DNA from: Herbaspirillum autotrophicum
GTDB lineage: Bacteria; Pseudomonadota; Gammaproteobacteria; Burkholderiales; Burkholderiaceae_D
Assembly (NCBI RefSeq): GCF_001189915.1
Contig: NZ_LFLS01000008.1
Location: forward strand, 1-64,000
DNA length: 64,000 nucleotides
Direction: 5' to 3'
Of the stretch, positions 50,059 through 59,398 are shown piece by piece. Numbering within the stretch: position 1 is the stretch's first letter; each line of letters starts with the position of its first letter. Below the pieces are notes generated by a model. The model was given only the letters and a program-made list of their open reading frames with translations, was not told the DNA's origin and searched no databases. A program made the translations under genes and the position numbers.

Positions 50059-51375
50059 TCAGAGATTCTGTGGCTTCGGCACCAGCAATACCAGTATCGA
50101 ACCCAATACCAGCACGCCCGCCAGCGCATACATGCTGTACACCGTGCTGCCGGTGACGGCGCTGATCCAGCCCACCAGCATGGTACTCAGGAATCCGGCC
50201 ACGTTGCCCATGGAGTTGATGACCGCGATGCCGGCCACCGCAGCGGTGCCGCCCAGCAGCGCCGTGGGCAAACCCCAGAATACCGGCAAGGCGCTGATCA
50301 TGAAGGCGGTGCCCACGGTCAGACCGATCATGGCCAGTATCGTGTTGCCACCGAAGTATGTACCGAAGAACACGCCGCAAGCACCGATGAAGGAAGCGAT
50401 CGCCAGATGCCAGCGATATTCGCGGGAGCGGTCGGCGCTGCGGCTGAACAGGTTCATCACCACTACTGCGGCACCAAACGGAATCGCCGTCAGCAATCCG
50501 ATCATCAGCGGTTGCGAAACACCGGTGGCCTTGATGATGGTCGGCATCCAGAAGCCCACCACATATTGCCCCATGACGATGCAGAAATATACCGCGCCCA
50601 GATGCCATACCGCCTTGCTGATGAAGCCATCGCGCAAGGTGTGGGTGGTTTTCTTGCTCGCTTCGTTATCAATCGCCGCCTGCATCTGGCGCTTTTCAGC
50701 ATCCGTGAGCCAATCGGCATCGGCGATGCGGTCACGCAAATAAAACAGTACGAAGACGCCGGCGATCACGGCCGGAATCGCTTCGATCACGAACAGCCAT
50801 TGCCAGCCGGTGAGACCGGCGAAACCATTCATGCTTTGCATGATGCCGCCCGACAATGGCGCACCGATCAGGCTCGATACCGGATTGGCGGTGATGAACA
50901 AGGCCATCATGCGCACCCGTCGTTCGACCGGAAACCAGTACGTCAGATACAGAATGATGCCGGGAAAGAAGCCGGCTTCCGCTACCCCGAGAAAGAAGCG
51001 CAGGATGTAGAACGAAGTGGGCGAAGAAACAAACATCATCAGCGCCGACAAGATGCCCCAGGTGATCATGATGCGCGCAATCCAGCGACGTGCGCCGAAG
51101 CGATGCAAGGCGAGGTTGCTCGGGATTTCAAAGATCAGATAACCGACAAAGAAAATCCCGGCGCCGAGACCATAGACGGCATCGTTAAATTTCAAATCCG
51201 TCAGCATCTGCAGCTTGGCGAAACCGACGTTGACGCGGTCCAGATAAGCAATCACGTAACACAGGAACAGCAAAGGCATGATTTTCCATGCGGTCCTGCG
51301 ATAGGCTTCATTGAGCGATGACGCGGGCACGGCGCTGGCGGCCTGGCCGGCAGGTATGCTGCTTGCGATGGGCAT
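50059..51375 (-). CDS. MFS transporter, anion:cation symporter (ACS) family
   Basis: This 438-residue, 12-helix transporter resembles the one at 47579 in family and layout (YLDRVNVGFAKLQMLTDLKF; FVGYLIFEIPSNLALHRFGARRW). The start at 51375 is preceded by GGAG at a longer spacing. It is tail-to-tail with the GntR gene, 23 bp apart. Its substrate is an organic anion, not identifiable from sequence. Confidence 0.85.
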   Translation of the reverse strand: MPIASSIPAGQAASAVPASSLNEAYRRTAWKIMPLLFLCYVIAYLDRVNVGFAKLQMLTDLKFNDAVYGLGAGIFFVGYLIFEIPSNLALHRFGARRWIARIMITWGILSALMMFVSSPTSFYILRFFLGVAEAGFFPGIILYLTYWFPVERRVRMMALFITANPVSSLIGAPLSGGIMQSMNGFAGLTGWQWLFVIEAIPAVIAGVFVLFYLRDRIADADWLTDAEKRQMQAAIDNEASKKTTHTLRDGFISKAVWHLGAVYFCIVMGQYVVGFWMPTIIKATGVSQPLMIGLLTAIPFGAAVVVMNLFSRSADRSREYRWHLAIASFIGACGVFFGTYFGGNTILAMIGLTVGTAFMISALPVFWGLPTALLGGTAAVAGIAVINSMGNVAGFLSTMLVGWISAVTGSTVYSMYALAGVLVLGSILVLLVPKPQNL

Positions 51376-51579
51376 GAGGAAATGTCTCCGGATTATTTTT
51401 TTCGCGTCCGCCATCCTGACCGCTGCAAACAATTCACAGCGAGCCGGACTGCATGATCAGCGCTGCTTCGGAGTATGCCAAAGCATGCTCACGGCGACTA
51501 TTCGTGATTCGTGAAGAGCTTGTTATGTTTTGGTGAAGTCGTTACGGCAGGAAGAACGCGAGGCGGAGGCATGCATAAA

Positions 51580-51603
51580 AAGGGCTGCATCGCGGCAGCC
51601 CTT
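51580..51603 (-). terminator. hairpin after the PerM-type gene, weak terminator
   Basis: AAGGGCTGC (51580-51588) pairs with GCAGCCCTT (51595-51603) over a 6-nt loop. On the minus strand only four T follow, so termination efficiency is uncertain. It lies 30 bp after the 51634 stop. Confidence 0.55.
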
Positions 51604-51633
51604 CTCCTTCACATCCGATGCCGCTGCGTCATG

Positions 51634-52785
51634 TCATGGCAAGCGCGCTGGCGTGTCGGCGACCGGCGCCGGCGGGGACGTCGCATCGGGTGCGGTGACT
51701 GTTACCGTCACCGGGACAGCAGGTGGATTGGCGAGTGCCGCAGCCTTGGCTTTGGCCCGTGCCGCCATGATGCGAACCGCCACGATCTTGGCCGCCGCCA
51801 TTACCGGTACCGACAGGAAAATACCCACCACGCCGCCCAACTGATCGCCGGCCAGCAAACCGATGATCACCAGCAGCGGGCTGACTTCGACGCCCTCGCT
51901 CATCAGCATCGGATTGATCACGTAATCCTGGAACAGACGATAGGCCAGGAAAAATCCGGCCAGCCACAGCATGTGTTCATGCCCGCTCAGCAGGGCAATC
52001 GCCAGCGTGATGACAATCGCCCCCAGTGGTCCGGCGAATGGAATGAATTCCAGCAGCGCGGAAATCCCCGCCAGCAGCAGCGCATACGGCACGTCCAGCA
52101 ATGAAAAGGCAATGCTGTAGGCTACCAGCGTGGCCAGTGACAACAGCAACAAGGCCCGGACATATTTGGAGAGCAGGACATCGAGATCATCGATGATGCC
52201 GCGCCACAAGGTTTTGTTGGTGCTGGCCATGCCGGACAAAAACTCGCGCCGCATTTCGGGCGCCTGCTTGATCAGCAAAAAGCTCAGTACCGGGATCAAT
52301 ACGACATAAATCAGATTGCCGGCGGCGTGCATCAGGCCTTCACCAAACTGCTTCGCCAACGGCACCGCCTGATCGGTGCCGGCCGCAATCTGGGTTCGTA
52401 CAAACGACATGATGCGTTCGCGCATCGGTTCGATAAATCCGGGCAACGGAATCTTGTTGGACACATCTTCGGCATTGAGCTGGGTCGGCAATTTCTGACT
52501 CAGCGCCACCGCCTCCGATTCGATTTGCGAACCGAACAAGGCAACCGCAGTGCCGGCCAGACCGAGCACGACCAGAAATACCAGACTGATCGACACCGTC
52601 CGCGGCACCCGCTTGGGCAACCAGCGCTGCGTCAATTCCACCAGCGGAAACAGCACGTAGCTGAAGAACACCGCGAAGATCACCACGATGATGGTAGTCG
52701 CCGACAGATATACCGCGTAAAAAAGCAGCATCATCAATGCTGCTGTCCATACCACTTTTGCCGTCCGTGAATCAAAACCCAGCAT
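51634..52785 (-). CDS. AI-2E/PerM family permease
   Basis: This 383-residue membrane protein belongs to the AI-2E exporter/PerM superfamily: two N-terminal helices, a soluble middle part (about 70-150), then several helices with the family blocks SALLEFIPFAGPLGAIV and QDYVINPMLMS. The C-terminus is a 35-residue Pro/Ala/Val-rich tail. The name reflects the family; many members are not quorum exporters, and some transport Na+/H+ or are unassigned. Start at 52785; the longer frame lacks support. Confidence 0.82.
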   Translation of the reverse strand: MLGFDSRTAKVVWTAALMMLLFYAVYLSATTIIVVIFAVFFSYVLFPLVELTQRWLPKRVPRTVSISLVFLVVLGLAGTAVALFGSQIESEAVALSQKLPTQLNAEDVSNKIPLPGFIEPMRERIMSFVRTQIAAGTDQAVPLAKQFGEGLMHAAGNLIYVVLIPVLSFLLIKQAPEMRREFLSGMASTNKTLWRGIIDDLDVLLSKYVRALLLLSLATLVAYSIAFSLLDVPYALLLAGISALLEFIPFAGPLGAIVITLAIALLSGHEHMLWLAGFFLAYRLFQDYVINPMLMSEGVEVSPLLVIIGLLAGDQLGGVVGIFLSVPVMAAAKIVAVRIMAARAKAKAAALANPPAVPVTVTVTAPDATSPPAPVADTPARLP

Positions 52786-53244
52786 GCGAGATCCATTCTT
52801 GTTAATGTTGTCGGTTCGAGATGCAGAACCCCGGTGCCATCTGCAATCACCGCTGACTGCCAGCTCGATTGTATGCCGTACGACCGGTGCGCACCCGGGA
52901 AAGTTTCTTGATCTGCACAATGACAACATCCCGGATACCTTGAATTTCCGGATGGCATCACGGCCTTGGCCGAGACCAACACACCCTTGTCGGATCCGGC
53001 TGTCAGTGCTTGCCTGCATGTCGGCAGGCAGGCGGGATTTACGCTGTCAGCTATTTAAGATAGCGGCGACGCAGTATCATGAACTACGGCGTCAAACCTG
53101 TTGCGCCGTGCGTCGTCTGATGCGGGCAGGCGGTATCGCTTGACCGGCGGCATCGCAAGCACGCGCAATGCCGCACGGCAACAGCCATTGTCGCAGCCTG
53201 ATTTCAATATGCATCACTGCCTTACCTTGCACCAAAGGACCATC
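52786..53244. other. divergent intergenic region, nothing clear
   Basis: These 459 bases separate the PerM-type gene and the CYTH-CHAD gene. A short GC-rich hairpin (GCCTGC...GCAGGC near 53014-53031) is the only structure I noted. No gene is seen. Confidence 0.45.
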
Positions 53245-54768
53245 ATGGAAACAGAACTGAAGCTGTTGCTGGCCGCCGCCGATGTCGCGGCCTTGCGCCG
53301 GCATCCGCTGCTGGCGAAACTGGCGGTGAGGCGCGAGCCGGCGCAATCGCTGGTCAGCACCTACTACGACACCCCGGACCTGTATCTGAAGCAGCATGGT
53401 TACGTCTTGCGGGTGCGGCAGAAAGGCCAACAGCGAATCCAGACTCTCAAGCACGATGGCATCGCAAGCGCCGGCCTGTACCAGCGCGCTGAATGGGAAT
53501 GCCCGGTCAGTACGGCCGAGCCGGACTTGTCCCTGTTGCGTGCAATGCCCGCAATGCGCAAAAAAGTGGTGCGGATGTTAAGTGCTGCCGGACTCGCCGA
53601 GAACCTGACGCCGATCTTCAGTACCAAAATCCGACGCACCATCTGGCAACTCGACACCGCCCGCGGCGACCAGATCGAATTCGCGCTGGATCAGGGCCAG
53701 GTGGAATGCGGCACAGACAAACACGAGATCAGTGAAATCGAACTCGAACTCAAATCCGGGCAGCCAGGCGCATTATTCGAACTGGCGCTGAACCTGCACG
53801 ACACGATAGCGCTGCGCGTCAGCACGACCAGCAAATCGGACCGTGGTTTCGATCTGCTGGCACCGCGCGCACTGACCCCGGTCAAAACCACGGCGATAGT
53901 GCTGCCCGCCAATTGCACCGCAGAAGATGGCATGCGGATTATCATCGGCAATTGTCTGGCCCAGATCCAGGATAACGAGGCCGGCGTTCTGCAAGGCCGT
54001 GACCCGGAGTACATTCACCAAATGCGTATCGGACTGCGCCGCTTGCGGCTGGCGCTGGAGTTGCTGCACGATATTGCGCCATGCAATCCAGAGATTGCGG
54101 AGAGTCTTGAATGGCTTGCGGCGCGGTTGGGGATGGCAAGAAACTGGGACGTGCTGGCCTTCGACATACTGCCTGGCATGGCACAAGAGATGCCGGCAGA
54201 AACGGAACTGCAAACATTGCAGTCAGCAGCAATCACCGTGGCCGACCGCCAGCGCCACAGCGCCGCAATCACCATCAGTTCAGCGCGCTATTCACAACTG
54301 CTGCTCCGGCTTGGCGGCTGGTTGCAAGGGCTGGATGTGGCGCAGTCATCGCCGACGGAGCAGCAGAAAATACCTTCTGTCCCGATGAAGAAATTTTCCT
54401 CGCAGATACTGGTCCACTACCGCAAAAAACTGAAACAGCGCGGCAAGAATCTCGCAATGCAAGATATTTCGGCGCATCATCACCTGCGCATTGCGGCCAA
54501 GAAGCTGCGCTATGCCAGCGAATTTTTCCAGTCGCGGCAGTCAGCCCCGACGACAAGTGCTTCAGCGGAAGCATTGAACCAGTTGCTGCACATCCTGGGA
54601 CGGATCAATGACGTCGCGTGCGCCGGTGAACTGCTGCGCCATCTGGCCGAAGTCGCCCCGGAAACCGCACCCAGCGCCGGCTTTGCCCGCGGCTATCTCA
54701 TCGGCGGAGCGGAAAAGGATGCCCGCGAGGCACGACGTATCTGGCAACAGCTTGTCAGACAGTCATGA
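53245..54768 (+). CDS. CYTH and CHAD domain protein
   Basis: This 507-residue protein combines an N-terminal CYTH (triphosphate tunnel metalloenzyme) domain, marked by METELKLLL (ExExK) and RVRQKG, with a C-terminal CHAD domain (about 225-500), a helical domain rich in conserved His/Arg (HQMRIGLRRLRLALELL; HHHLRIAAKKLRYASEFF). CHAD domains bind polyphosphate and CYTH domains hydrolyse triphosphates, so the pair probably acts on inorganic polyphosphate or triphosphate. AAAGGA precedes the start at 53245. Confidence 0.9.
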   Translation: METELKLLLAAADVAALRRHPLLAKLAVRREPAQSLVSTYYDTPDLYLKQHGYVLRVRQKGQQRIQTLKHDGIASAGLYQRAEWECPVSTAEPDLSLLRAMPAMRKKVVRMLSAAGLAENLTPIFSTKIRRTIWQLDTARGDQIEFALDQGQVECGTDKHEISEIELELKSGQPGALFELALNLHDTIALRVSTTSKSDRGFDLLAPRALTPVKTTAIVLPANCTAEDGMRIIIGNCLAQIQDNEAGVLQGRDPEYIHQMRIGLRRLRLALELLHDIAPCNPEIAESLEWLAARLGMARNWDVLAFDILPGMAQEMPAETELQTLQSAAITVADRQRHSAAITISSARYSQLLLRLGGWLQGLDVAQSSPTEQQKIPSVPMKKFSSQILVHYRKKLKQRGKNLAMQDISAHHHLRIAAKKLRYASEFFQSRQSAPTTSASAEALNQLLHILGRINDVACAGELLRHLAEVAPETAPSAGFARGYLIGGAEKDAREARRIWQQLVRQS

Positions 54769-54876
54769 TCACGCGCCGTACAAGATCGGACAATGGATGC
54801 AGTAAATCTTGAATTTTTACCGGCATGACCTACAGTGGATGTCCAAGCCCTGCTTTCACCATTAAAGGAAACTGCC

Positions 54877-55146
54877 ATGGATAAGAAAGAAGTATTGTTG
54901 CGCAGCCTGGTCGAACTGAAGGCCGCGCATGAAAAAGCCAACACTGCACTCGCCGAAATCATGACCGCCGCTGCCAACGCCGCAAAGGGCAAGGATGACC
55001 GCCCCGCCATTGCTGATCTGCGGCAATACAAACAAGCCATCACCGCCGCCAAGCTGCACGCCTCCCAGGCCGAAATGCTGCTGGTGGACTACATCATTCC
55101 GGCCCTCCCCGCTGACGACCAGCGCAAACCCGCTTACATGCAATAA
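54877..55146 (+). CDS. small helical protein of unknown function
   Basis: This 89-residue protein is almost wholly helical by composition (Ala, Lys, Leu, Glu rich; LLRSLVELKAAHEKANTALAEIM then LRQYKQAITAAKLHASQAEMLLVDY), and could form a coiled-coil pair. No family is recognised. AAAGGAAACTGCC before the ATG at 54877 is a good ribosome-binding site; an upstream GTG at 54835 is less likely. It follows the CYTH-CHAD gene by 108 bp, so the two may be co-transcribed. Confidence 0.6.
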   Translation: MDKKEVLLRSLVELKAAHEKANTALAEIMTAAANAAKGKDDRPAIADLRQYKQAITAAKLHASQAEMLLVDYIIPALPADDQRKPAYMQ

Positions 55147-55378
55147 GCCGGCCCGTTCGCGCAAGACCATAAAGAAGAGCCCGCACGCAGCGGGCCCGGT
55201 GGTTGGCGCCATGTGCTCAGAACATTCGTCCACGCTGCTGATTGCAATCGGTTCAACGTCGCCGACAGCTTTGCGGCCACTGTCGACATGCCGTGTCATC
55301 GAAGCCTGCCGGCGCAACCGTGAAGGCCACATCGGAATGGCGTCGCTCCTGCTGCGCAGCGGCACGCGCAGACAATGA

Positions 55379-58300
55379 TCAGGATTTCTGCACGCGCGCC
55401 CTCAGTTTTTCGCTCCATCCGAGTACAAACACAAAAAACACCGGCACAAAAAATATCGCCAACAAGGTGGCACTCACCATTCCACCGAATACGCCAGTGC
55501 CAATCGCATGTTGCGTCTCCGAGCTGGCACCCGCGGCGATCATCAACGGCACGACCCCAAGCGCGAAGGCGAATGACGTCATCAGAATCGGACGCAAGCG
55601 CAACGTCGATGCCTGGATTGCAGCCTGCACCAGACTCATTCCCCCATCCCGCAGTTGCTTGGCAAATTCGACGATCAGGATGGCGTTCTTTGCCGACAAA
55701 CCGATTACCGTGATCAGTCCGACTTTGAAAAAGACATCATTGGGCATGCCCCGAATCAGTACTGCTGCAACCGCACCAATCAGTCCAAGCGGAACAACAA
55801 GCATAACCGACAAGGGAATCGACCAGCTCTCGTACAAGGCGGCCAGCACCAGGAACACCACCAGCATGGATAACGCCATCAATATCGGCGCTTGCGCTGC
55901 CGACATCCGCTCCTGCAGCGATTGCCCCGTCCAGACAACGGAGAATCCCGGCGGCAACTGCTGCGCCAATTTTTCCATCTCCGCCATTGCTTCACCACTG
56001 GAAACACCCGGGGCCGCATTGCCGGCAATTCGTATCGCCGGGAATCCCTGGTAGCGAACCATTTGTATCGGCGTGTTTTCCCACACCGGCTTGACCAGCT
56101 CAGCCAAAGGCACCATGCCGCCATTGTCATTGCGGACATATAGCTTCAGGATGTCATCGATCTGCATGCGTGACCTTGCATCAGCCTGAACAATGACCTG
56201 TTGCATGCGCCCTTCATTGGGAAAGTCGTTTACATACAAAGACCCTATTGCCCCCGAGAGCGTGTCGCCAATGCTACTGAAGGAAACGCCGAGCGCTGCC
56301 GCCTTGTGGCGGTCAATGCCGAGACGCACGCTGGCGCCGGATGGCAAGCCTTCCGGGTAGACGCCTTTGAGCAATTTGCTGCGCGCCGCAAGTTCCAGCA
56401 GCTTGGCTTCTGCCGCCTTCAGTGCCGCGTAGCCTTGATTGGCGCGGTCCTGCAACCGCAAGGTAAAGCCGGAAGAGTTGCCCAGCTCATCGATGGCAGG
56501 CGGCATCAGACTCATGATCAGACCCTCCGAACTATTTTCCATGGCTGCTTGTGCGTGCATAACCTCCTCCATTGCATTGGAACCTTTCCTCTGGTTCCAA
56601 TCCTTGAGTTCGGTAAAAGCCATCGCCGCATTCGGCCCGGAACCAGAGAAGCCGAAACCGAGTACCGACATGTTGGATTTGATGTCGGTACGCGTCTCCA
56701 GATAGCGCTCAAACTGTTTGACTATTTTTGAAGTCCGCTCGGCTGTCGCATCCGACGGCAGTTGGAATGAGGTCATAAAATACCCTTGATCTTCCTCCGG
56801 CAGGAAAGCGGACGGCAAGGAGCGCAAAGAGAAAAAGAGGATCCCCGAGATCGCGAGAAAGATCAACATCATGCGGCCGCTGCGCGCCACCAATCCGATG
56901 AGACGGGATTCGTATCGCTGTGTCAGGCTTGCGAAGCGCCGATTGAACCAGCCAAAAAATCCACGTTTCTGATGATGGTCGCGCTTGATCGGCTTCAGTA
57001 ACGTGGCACATAAAGCCGGCGTCAAGCTCAGCGCCAGGAAGGCCGAGAACAAGATGGAAACAGCCATCGACAAGGCGAACTGCCTGTAGATTACGCCCAC
57101 CGATCCGCCGGCCAGCGCCATGGGAATGAATACCGCCGTCAGCACCAGAGTGATACCGATGATGGCACCCGTGATCTCCTTCATGGCCTTGATGGTTGCC
57201 TCGCGCGGCTCCAGTCCCTCACTTGCCATGATGCGCTCAACGTTCTCCACGACGACGATGGCGTCGTCAACAATGATGCCGATAGCCAATACCATGCCAA
57301 ACATGGTCAGCACATTCACCGAGAAGCCAACCACAAACATGACCGCCAGCGTTCCCATCAGCGCAATCGGTGCCACGATGGCGGGAATGAGCGTATAGCG
57401 CATGTTCTGAAGAAACAGGTACATCACGATGAACACCAGTACCATGGCCTCGATCAGTGTCTGCACCACCTTCTGGATGGATATTTTGACGAACGGCGCC
57501 GTGTTGTATGGCAAGGAGTAGCTCACGCCGGAAGGCAACACGGGGCGTAATTCAGCCATGCGCGCCTGAATGGCCTCTGCCGTACGCACTGCGTTTGCGC
57601 CTGGCGCCAGCTGTACGGCTGCGACTGCAGCGGGCTTGCCGTCCTCACGATTGGAGAATCCATAAGACTGCGCGCCCAGTTCGATGCGGGCGACGTCACT
57701 CAGCAGCACCTTCGCACCATTCCCTCTGGCCTTGAGTACGATCGCGGAAAACTGCTCCGGCGACGTCAGTTGCCCTTGCACGGTCAGCGGCACCGATATT
57801 TGCTGACCGGAAAGCGCCGGCATATCTCCCAACCGGCCCGGAGAAATCTGCACATTTTGCCGGGTGATTGCCGCGCTGATATCGCTCATCGAAAGGTTAT
57901 AGGCGTTCAGCTTGAACGGATCAACCCAGATGCGCATCGCCTGTTCTGAACCGAATAATTGCACTCGCCCGACGCCGTCGATACGGCGCAGTTCCTCGAC
58001 TATATTGCGCGCCATATAGTTACTCAGCGTGACTTCGTCATAGAGACCGTCACCGGAGGTCAGGCTGACCATCAATAAAAACCCCGAAGCGGCTGATTCC
58101 ACCGTCACGCCGTTTTGTCTGACCGCCTGTGGCAAGCGCGCTTCAATCGCCTTGAGACGGTTTTGCACATCCACCTGGGCCAATTCCGGGTCGGTTCCAG
58201 GTTTGAATGTAACGCTGATCTGCGCAGAGCCCGAAGTGTCGGCCGATGACTCGAAATAGAGCAAGTTCCTGACGCCGGACAGCTCACGTTCGATGAGACC

Positions 58301-58486
58301 GATAACGCCGTCGTTCATTGCCTGTGGTGTGGCTCCGGGATAGCTGGCACTAATCGATATTGCAGGCGGCGCCACAGACGGGTAGCGCGCAATCGGCAAC
58401 TGCGGAATTGCAATCATGCCAAAAAGTATGATGAATAATGCAACCACCCAGGCAAAGATCGGGCGTTCGATAAAAAACTGAGGCAT
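55379..58486 (-). CDS. RND multidrug efflux transporter (HAE1 family)
   Basis: This 1035-residue inner-membrane pump is a complete HAE1-type RND protein: FFIERPIFAWVVALFI start, proton-relay Asp pair in GIIVDDAIVVVENVERIM, a PFIKISI loop, LSLTPALCA and a second half with RLRPILMTSFAFALGVVPL. It should form the trimeric core of an AcrB/MexB-like efflux system. No membrane-fusion or outer-membrane channel gene lies beside it, so it must borrow partners. It is divergent from the two-component pair at 58628, which probably controls it. Confidence 0.92.
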   Translation of the reverse strand: MPQFFIERPIFAWVVALFIILFGMIAIPQLPIARYPSVAPPAISISASYPGATPQAMNDGVIGLIERELSGVRNLLYFESSADTSGSAQISVTFKPGTDPELAQVDVQNRLKAIEARLPQAVRQNGVTVESAASGFLLMVSLTSGDGLYDEVTLSNYMARNIVEELRRIDGVGRVQLFGSEQAMRIWVDPFKLNAYNLSMSDISAAITRQNVQISPGRLGDMPALSGQQISVPLTVQGQLTSPEQFSAIVLKARGNGAKVLLSDVARIELGAQSYGFSNREDGKPAAVAAVQLAPGANAVRTAEAIQARMAELRPVLPSGVSYSLPYNTAPFVKISIQKVVQTLIEAMVLVFIVMYLFLQNMRYTLIPAIVAPIALMGTLAVMFVVGFSVNVLTMFGMVLAIGIIVDDAIVVVENVERIMASEGLEPREATIKAMKEITGAIIGITLVLTAVFIPMALAGGSVGVIYRQFALSMAVSILFSAFLALSLTPALCATLLKPIKRDHHQKRGFFGWFNRRFASLTQRYESRLIGLVARSGRMMLIFLAISGILFFSLRSLPSAFLPEEDQGYFMTSFQLPSDATAERTSKIVKQFERYLETRTDIKSNMSVLGFGFSGSGPNAAMAFTELKDWNQRKGSNAMEEVMHAQAAMENSSEGLIMSLMPPAIDELGNSSGFTLRLQDRANQGYAALKAAEAKLLELAARSKLLKGVYPEGLPSGASVRLGIDRHKAAALGVSFSSIGDTLSGAIGSLYVNDFPNEGRMQQVIVQADARSRMQIDDILKLYVRNDNGGMVPLAELVKPVWENTPIQMVRYQGFPAIRIAGNAAPGVSSGEAMAEMEKLAQQLPPGFSVVWTGQSLQERMSAAQAPILMALSMLVVFLVLAALYESWSIPLSVMLVVPLGLIGAVAAVLIRGMPNDVFFKVGLITVIGLSAKNAILIVEFAKQLRDGGMSLVQAAIQASTLRLRPILMTSFAFALGVVPLMIAAGASSETQHAIGTGVFGGMVSATLLAIFFVPVFFVFVLGWSEKLRARVQKS

Positions 58487-58627
58487 GCGTGACTCCGGAA
58501 ATCAGCTTTGATCATACTCAACGGCGATATCACTTTGATTCTCGCGGTGGCCGACAGTACAATTGCAAAGAAACGCGGAGTCTGAGCGAAAACGATGAGG
58601 ATTGGGTTGCGCAATTGTGGAGTTTTG

Positions 58628-59398
58628 ATGGAGCGAGACAGAATGTCCGGGAATTTGGCCTCATCGGGTAAGGCCACAGACGCGGACAATTCCAATAGCC
58701 TGAATGTGCTGATACTCGTTGCCGAGGACGAACCGGAAATCGCCGACATTCTGATCGCGTACCTGGACCGGAACGGCATGCGCAGCGTACATGCGCCGAA
58801 CGGCGCCAAAGCGCTGGAAATGCATCTGACACTCAAGCCCGACCTGATCCTGCTGGACATACAAATGCCACTGCTGGACGGCTGGCAGGTACTGTCCGAG
58901 ATCCGTCACCGCGGCAACACGCCGGTCATCATGTTGACCGCCATGGACCAAGACATCGACAAACTCACCGGGTTGCGCATCGGCGCCGACGATTACGTGG
59001 TTAAACCCTTCAATCCGGCCGAGGTGGTGGCACGCGTGCAGGCAGTGCTGCGACGTGCGCAAATGCGGGGCGAGCAAGAGCAACGCCGCATCTTGCGCGT
59101 GGCGCCATTTATCATCGACCTCGATTCTCACGAAGCGGTGGTCGAGATCAATGACATGCAGCATACACTTGCTCTGACGCTGACCGAATTCAGGCTGCTG
59201 GCCCAATTGGCACGTTCCCCCCGACGTGTATTCAGCCGCACCGAGTTACTGGCCACATGCTTGCCGGAAGGCGACACACTGGAAAGAACAGTCGACAGCC
59301 ACGTCAGCAAGTTGCGCAAGAAGCTGGAGGATCTCGGTATTGTGGGGGTACCTGTCAGCACACGCGGAGTCGGCTATCGATTTCATGATCACATTTAA
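58628..59398 (+). CDS. OmpR-type response regulator, pump-linked
   Basis: This 256-residue regulator has a receiver domain (acidic E33/D34, phospho-acceptor D77 in LLDIQMP, T104, K127) and an OmpR/PhoB winged HTH (LTLTEFRLLAQLARSPRRVFSRTELL...RTVDSHVSKLRKKLE...VRGVGYRF-like end). The N-terminus is uncertain: ATG at 58628 has GTGGAG before it; 58595 and 58643 are alternatives. It is closest to BaeR/AdeR-type efflux regulators. It overlaps the kinase gene by 14 bp. Confidence 0.85.
   Translation: MERDRMSGNLASSGKATDADNSNSLNVLILVAEDEPEIADILIAYLDRNGMRSVHAPNGAKALEMHLTLKPDLILLDIQMPLLDGWQVLSEIRHRGNTPVIMLTAMDQDIDKLTGLRIGADDYVVKPFNPAEVVARVQAVLRRAQMRGEQEQRRILRVAPFIIDLDSHEAVVEINDMQHTLALTLTEFRLLAQLARSPRRVFSRTELLATCLPEGDTLERTVDSHVSKLRKKLEDLGIVGVPVSTRGVGYRFHDHI

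Noticed and set aside
49990-51321. 443-residue plus-strand open frame over the second MFS gene
   Set aside because: Antisense shadow with His/Asp/Gln-rich low-complexity composition.
55166-55196. GC-rich hairpin (GCCCGC/GCGGGC near 55179-55195) between the small helical gene and the RND gene
   Set aside because: Stem of only six pairs with no T run on either strand; too weak to call a terminator.
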